The notes below the pieces were generated by a model. It saw nothing but the letters and a program-made list of their open reading frames with translations, did no database searches and was not told the DNA's origin. Positions 61,457 through 64,000 of a DNA stretch of 64,000 nucleotides are shown here, in pieces. The position numbers and the translations under genes are program-made. The DNA lies in contig JAJDDV010000110.1 in NCBI GenBank assembly GCA_029260135.1, forward strand, positions 1 through 64,000. Reading direction: 5' to 3'. Origin of the DNA: Phycisphaerae bacterium. Lineage in GTDB: Bacteria > Planctomycetota > Phycisphaerae > UBA1845. The number at the start of each line of letters is the position of its first letter. The first letter of the stretch is position 1.

Positions 61457-63982
61457 ATGGAAACGGCGCCGCTCTTAGCGATCGGTTTCCTCCACCCGGC
61501 GATAGCGGCCGTCGCCGTCGCTACGGGCGTGATTCCCGTTCTCATTCACCTGATGAACCGGCGCCGCTTCGTCCGTGTTCCCTGGGCGGCGATGTCGTTT
61601 CTGTTGGCGGCGCGACGTCGCAGCGCGAAACGCGTTTGGTTGGAACAGTTACTCCTGCTGCTGGTACGCGTTGCGATTCTCGTCTTGCTGGGTGTGGCCA
61701 TCGCGCGCCCGTACGTACCGGCTTCGGCGCGCCTGGGCTTGCGAGCGTCGCGGGTGCATCGCATCATCCTTCTCGACAATTCACTGTCGATGCAAGCGAT
61801 ATCCCAGCCGATGCAAACCGGTGTCGCGCCGAGTGAAGTCGGCAGCCGCTTCACGCATGCGAAGGGGTTTGTCGAACGCCTGTTGGCGTCACTCCCGCCG
61901 ACGGACGCCGTCAGCCTGATCACGCTCGCATCGCCCGCGTCCGCCGTCATCGATGAGCCGGCGACGGATCATCGCTTTGTGCGCGAGCGGGTCGCATCCA
62001 TCACAGCCACCCAGCGCAGCACGGACGTGAGCGGCGCGATCGAGCGTGCGATTCAGTTGCTCGCCTCGTCGCCTTATCCGCAGGCCAATCGCGTGGTCTA
62101 CTTCGTCTCCGACTTCACGCAGCGGGATTGGTTCGACGCCGAGGGTCAACGCCGTGGAGTCGCGGCTCGCCGATCGGCGCCCCCGGATGACGACCGATCT
62201 CGGGGTGCGCCCCGGTTGGTGCAGGCGCTGGATCGACTCGCACAAGCGCTCAACGAATCAGCCACCGATCTGCACCTGGTTGGCGTCGATCCACAGGCTC
62301 GTGAGAACCTGAGCCTGGCTCGATTGGGTGTCTCGAGTGACGACGGCGCAGGAACCGGGTCGGGGTTGGTTGCCGTTGATCATCCCGTGCGAATCGTCGC
62401 CGACGTCGTCAATCACGGTGATGCCACCGTCCGTGATGCGACCGTGCAGATCAGCCGAAAGACCGATCCCGCGTCCGGTGGTCAGATCATACGAAGTCAG
62501 CCGCTCGGCGCGATCGAGCCTGGGGCATCGGTGACCGTGGCGGTAACGGTCGTGTTCTCCCGGTCCGGCACGCACCTGATCGAGGCGAAGATCAACCGGA
62601 GTGCGTTGGCTTCGGTCTCCCGCGCGGGACCGGGCGTTCCAAGGGGCGACACGCTGGGCGTCGACGACGAGCGATACCTCTCTGTCGAGGTTCGCGAACA
62701 AATCGCGGTGCTGTTGGTCGACGGACGTCCGGGCACCACGCAGCTCACGGGCAGTGCGGGGTTTCTCGCGACCGCCCTGTCGCCTCTAAGTGCTGAAGGA
62801 ATGCCATCCACAAGCGCGGCTGCCCGGCGTGCATCAGCATGGAGATCCACCGCACTCATTGAACCGAAGATCATCACGGAGCCCGAACTCGAGACCGAGG
62901 CACTCGGCAACTATCAAGCCGTCGCCGTCTGCAATGTGCGCCGACTCTCCGAGTCGACCTGGCAACGCCTCGAAGCGTTTGTCGAAGGCGGCGGCGGGTT
63001 GCAGATCTTCTGCGGCGACGCGGTCAGTGCGGAACCCTACAACCGGTTCGGTTTCAAGGAAGGGAAAGGGCTATTGCCCGCGCGCCTCGGTCCGATCCAT
63101 GACACGACCGACAGAAGTGCGCCGATGGACAATGGCGGCGGATCACAGGATGGCCATGGGCGAAGCGACATCGGCTTCGAACTGACCGACCCGCCGCACC
63201 CACTTACGGCCGAGTTCGCCGGATTGACCGAGAGCGGCCTGTTCCTCGCTGGTGTGCATCGCTACATGTCTCTTGACGGCGTTTCGCCCTCTGCCGAGAC
63301 GGTGCTGCGATACACCGACGGTCAGCCCGCGTTGATCGCGTCGACATTCGGCAAAGGACGCGTTCTGCTCTGGACGACAACCGCCAACATGGACTGGACG
63401 AATCTCCCAGCCAAAGGGGACTACGTCTCCATGATGCTTGCGGCTGCCACCCACCTCGTTCCGCTGGCCGGCCGACATCGCAACGTCGTTGTTGCGGATA
63501 CGATCATGGAGCCGCTAACAGCCGCCGAAACGTCGATGCCCAAACGTGTGACCGCGTTCGGCGGTGTGACACCGGTGCCAGGCCGGGGGAATCGGCCGGC
63601 GCAGCCGATTCTCGTTCCTGTGGGCGACGGACTCGCGCTGGCGTACGGACCGGTCGAGCGATCCGGTGCGCTGAGCCTCACGATCGGATCGCGCTCGCGC
63701 CTGTTTGCCGCGAACGTCGATCCGGCGGAATCCGACCTGCGAAGGTTGGACGAACAGGCGCTTGCCGATCTGATCGATCGTCCCGTACACGTCGTCACGG
63801 TGCAGGCGCAGCAGACGTCCGCCTTTGGGCGTCAACCGGCAGCACCGCGCTCGACGGAACTGGCCTCGGTGGCCGTGTATCTGGTGATTGGATTGCTCTT
63901 GATGGAAATGGTGATGGCCATGTGGTTCGGCGCGCAACGTGCGCGGCAGAGCGAAGGAGTGATGGCCCGCCGCGAAAGCTGA
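61457..63982 (+). CDS. BatA and vWA domain membrane protein
   Basis: An 841-residue membrane protein. The N-terminal BatA domain (about 1-85) carries two helices with RRRFVRVPWAAMSFLLAA between them; a vWA domain (about 95-260) has the MIDAS motif LLDNSLSMQ; a CARDB-like or Ig-like region (about 310-400) follows; residues about 420-700 resemble a glutamine amidotransferase-like domain seen in such proteins; a final helix lies at about 805-828. It completes the moxR-DUF58-BatA operon and probably forms a membrane complex with the ATPase. The coding sequence ends inside the window. Confidence 0.88.
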   Translation: METAPLLAIGFLHPAIAAVAVATGVIPVLIHLMNRRRFVRVPWAAMSFLLAARRRSAKRVWLEQLLLLLVRVAILVLLGVAIARPYVPASARLGLRASRVHRIILLDNSLSMQAISQPMQTGVAPSEVGSRFTHAKGFVERLLASLPPTDAVSLITLASPASAVIDEPATDHRFVRERVASITATQRSTDVSGAIERAIQLLASSPYPQANRVVYFVSDFTQRDWFDAEGQRRGVAARRSAPPDDDRSRGAPRLVQALDRLAQALNESATDLHLVGVDPQARENLSLARLGVSSDDGAGTGSGLVAVDHPVRIVADVVNHGDATVRDATVQISRKTDPASGGQIIRSQPLGAIEPGASVTVAVTVVFSRSGTHLIEAKINRSALASVSRAGPGVPRGDTLGVDDERYLSVEVREQIAVLLVDGRPGTTQLTGSAGFLATALSPLSAEGMPSTSAAARRASAWRSTALIEPKIITEPELETEALGNYQAVAVCNVRRLSESTWQRLEAFVEGGGGLQIFCGDAVSAEPYNRFGFKEGKGLLPARLGPIHDTTDRSAPMDNGGGSQDGHGRSDIGFELTDPPHPLTAEFAGLTESGLFLAGVHRYMSLDGVSPSAETVLRYTDGQPALIASTFGKGRVLLWTTTANMDWTNLPAKGDYVSMMLAAATHLVPLAGRHRNVVVADTIMEPLTAAETSMPKRVTAFGGVTPVPGRGNRPAQPILVPVGDGLALAYGPVERSGALSLTIGSRSRLFAANVDPAESDLRRLDEQALADLIDRPVHVVTVQAQQTSAFGRQPAAPRSTELASVAVYLVIGLLLMEMVMAMWFGAQRARQSEGVMARRES

Positions 63983-64000
63983 CACGGTTGTGTCACACTC

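Overview
The window reads as a high-GC chromosomal segment from a planctomycete-like bacterium (Planctomycetota, possibly Phycisphaerae-like; this is inference, since no rRNA or other taxonomic marker is present). The support is the combination of exosortase/IPTL-CTERM surface proteins, dockerin-like C-termini, right-handed beta-helix proteins, small membrane proteins with CxxCGYxL...CPECG zinc ribbons, futalosine-route menaquinone synthesis (MqnD), a MoxR/DUF58/BatA operon and a dense set of small intergenic repeats. No rRNA, tRNA, CRISPR array, phage or complete transposase was found.

Layout. 1-10.1 kb: a giant cysteine-repeat surface protein ending in IPTVSEWG, then exosortase H, its partner membrane protein and a sulfatase-superfamily/TPR protein. 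10.1-13.2 kb: a His-rich membrane protein, AmrS radical SAM enzyme and a decayed zinc-ribbon membrane protein. 13.2-18.6 kb: central metabolism on one strand (gap, pgk, rpe, a catalytically dead histidine phosphatase, accD, an unknown protein). 18.7-27.2 kb: a subtilisin-fold protein lacking every catalytic residue, an ECF-like sigma factor, a zinc-finger anti-sigma-like TPR protein, and secreted/lipoprotein genes. 27.5-30.4 kb (minus strand): small membrane protein, folE, a P-loop/deoxyribosyltransferase-like fusion, CAP lipoprotein. 30.9-39 kb: mqnD, a truncated beta-helix gene, a cysteine-repeat lipoprotein, TetR-AarF pair, a probable selenoprotein redoxin (minus strand), a zinc-ribbon membrane protein. 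39.2-45.9 kb (minus): K+ channel with RCK domains, HTH/receiver regulator, LysM protein, RND/MMPL exporter. 46.2-47.5 kb: DUF1702 protein and acyl carrier protein, divergent from the exporter. 48.3-57.9 kb: more secreted proteins (a second IPTL-CTERM protein, dockerin-like and beta-helix proteins) and a B12-binding radical SAM protein. 58.1-64 kb: LOG-family protein and the moxR-DUF58-BatA operon.

The strongest new observation is at 35981-37483 (minus strand). A thioredoxin-fold protein is interrupted by an in-frame TGA exactly where the first redox-active cysteine belongs (UxxC), and a SECIS-like stem-loop lies at the right distance downstream. A second theme is enzyme folds whose catalytic residues have been lost (histidine phosphatase, subtilase, perhaps an amidase) within 4.5 kb. 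A third is an exosortase H sorting module with two potential substrates in the window. A fourth is a dispersed three-hairpin repeat with compensatory changes between its two copies.
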